Positions 26,461 to 26,623 of a stretch of 26,623 bases of DNA are shown in pieces. A program made the translations under genes and the position numbers. Origin of the DNA: JAIXRY01 sp964444515. Lineage in GTDB: Bacteria; Patescibacteriota; Minisyncoccia; Phycocordibacterales; UBA9973. The notes under the pieces are model-generated. The model was not told the DNA's origin. It did no database searches and was given only the letters and a program-made list of their open reading frames with translations. The stretch lies in NCBI GenBank assembly GCA_964444515.1, contig CAYUGY010000006.1, positions 1 to 26,623 of the forward strand, read 5' to 3'. How positions within the stretch are numbered: position 1 is the first letter of the stretch; the number at the start of each line of letters is the position of its first letter.

Positions 26461-26623
26461 ATGCGAGGCGTGAGTTTGTGTGGGAACACAAACGCAAGAC
26501 CTTTTGAGATAGATTTCGAGTTTTACGAAGAAATATATCCAAAAGGTGTACAGCTTCTGTAAGAAGGAACCGAAAAAATGTGAGACGTAGGTGTTCTACG
26601 TTGAACGTTTTTTCGGCGAAAGC
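26461..26623 (+). ncRNA. Structured RNA element, copy 2, truncated by the window end
   Basis: The core at 26470-26566 matches the minus strand of 24909-25004 almost base for base; differences fall in one hairpin (GTTTGTG/CACAAAC here, one pair longer than in copy 1) and in one loop (AGTTTTA against AGTGTAA). Flanks differ. Downstream, CCGAAAAAA/TTTTTTCGG (26570-26578 with 26607-26615) encloses ACGTAG/CTACGT, and a GC-GAAA-GC tetraloop begins at the very end. GCGAGGC (26463-26469) probably pairs beyond the window. A weak TATAAA (26436-26441) may be its -10. Confidence 0.6.

Overview
The window looks like a piece of a low-GC, gene-dense genome from the Candidate Phyla Radiation (Patescibacteria), most like a parcubacterial lineage. 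The reasons are small housekeeping proteins (SecA 766 aa without a zinc tail, DnaE 1065 aa, Fmt 286 aa), a run of short two-helix pilin-like membrane proteins next to an orphan solute-binding protein, almost no Shine-Dalgarno sites, standard stop codons, and many compact hairpin terminators with A and T arms. The taxon is inferred from gene content and style only; there is no 16S gene here.

Layout. 1-2440: a promoter and terminator enclose two overlapping plus-strand genes, an SPFH-like coiled-coil membrane protein and a membrane protein, the only pair with a textbook Shine-Dalgarno site. 2444-6466 (minus): methyltransferase, solute-binding protein and five tandem VirB2/TrbC-type pilin-like proteins. 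6529-9926 (minus): a degenerate metallo-beta-lactamase-fold protein, a 76-residue membrane protein and gyrA. 9997-11807: an unknown minus gene, then on the plus strand a structured leader or small RNA ending in a terminator, followed by a four-domain S1 protein. 11808-16121: pth (minus) diverges from lepB-hisS-def-fmt (plus); two long inverted-repeat elements lie between pth and lepB. 16141-17960: an unknown four-helix protein, rnhB and a HAD-like protein, all minus. 17954-21657: dnaE and an unknown gene (plus). 21708-24852: lysozyme-like protein and secA (minus). 24859-26623: a non-coding-rich block with one copy of a structured element upstream of secA, a 30-residue Lys/Ala-rich protein, about 300 bases of nearly pure A/T with a perfect DnaA box, a promoter-to-terminator unit for an unrecognised RNA with a long-range pseudoknot, rnpB, a small membrane protein, and a second copy of the structured element cut by the window end.

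How the parts work together. Several genes have a -10 hexamer, usually preceded by TGn, placed so that transcription should start on or within a few bases of the initiator ATG (secA, methyltransferase, MBL protein, the second-transcribed pilin, rnhB, dnaE). This suggests heavy use of leaderless mRNAs. Intergenic space is used very economically: two divergent promoter pairs share one -35 palindrome, one terminator arm contains the -35 of the next gene, and one terminator contains a stop codon.

The most promising undescribed material is non-coding: the 236-base pseudoknotted RNA next to rnpB, the duplicated 97-base structured RNA core near secA and at the window end, and the inverted-repeat leaders of pth and lepB. 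All structures were found by eye; none has been computed or searched against databases.
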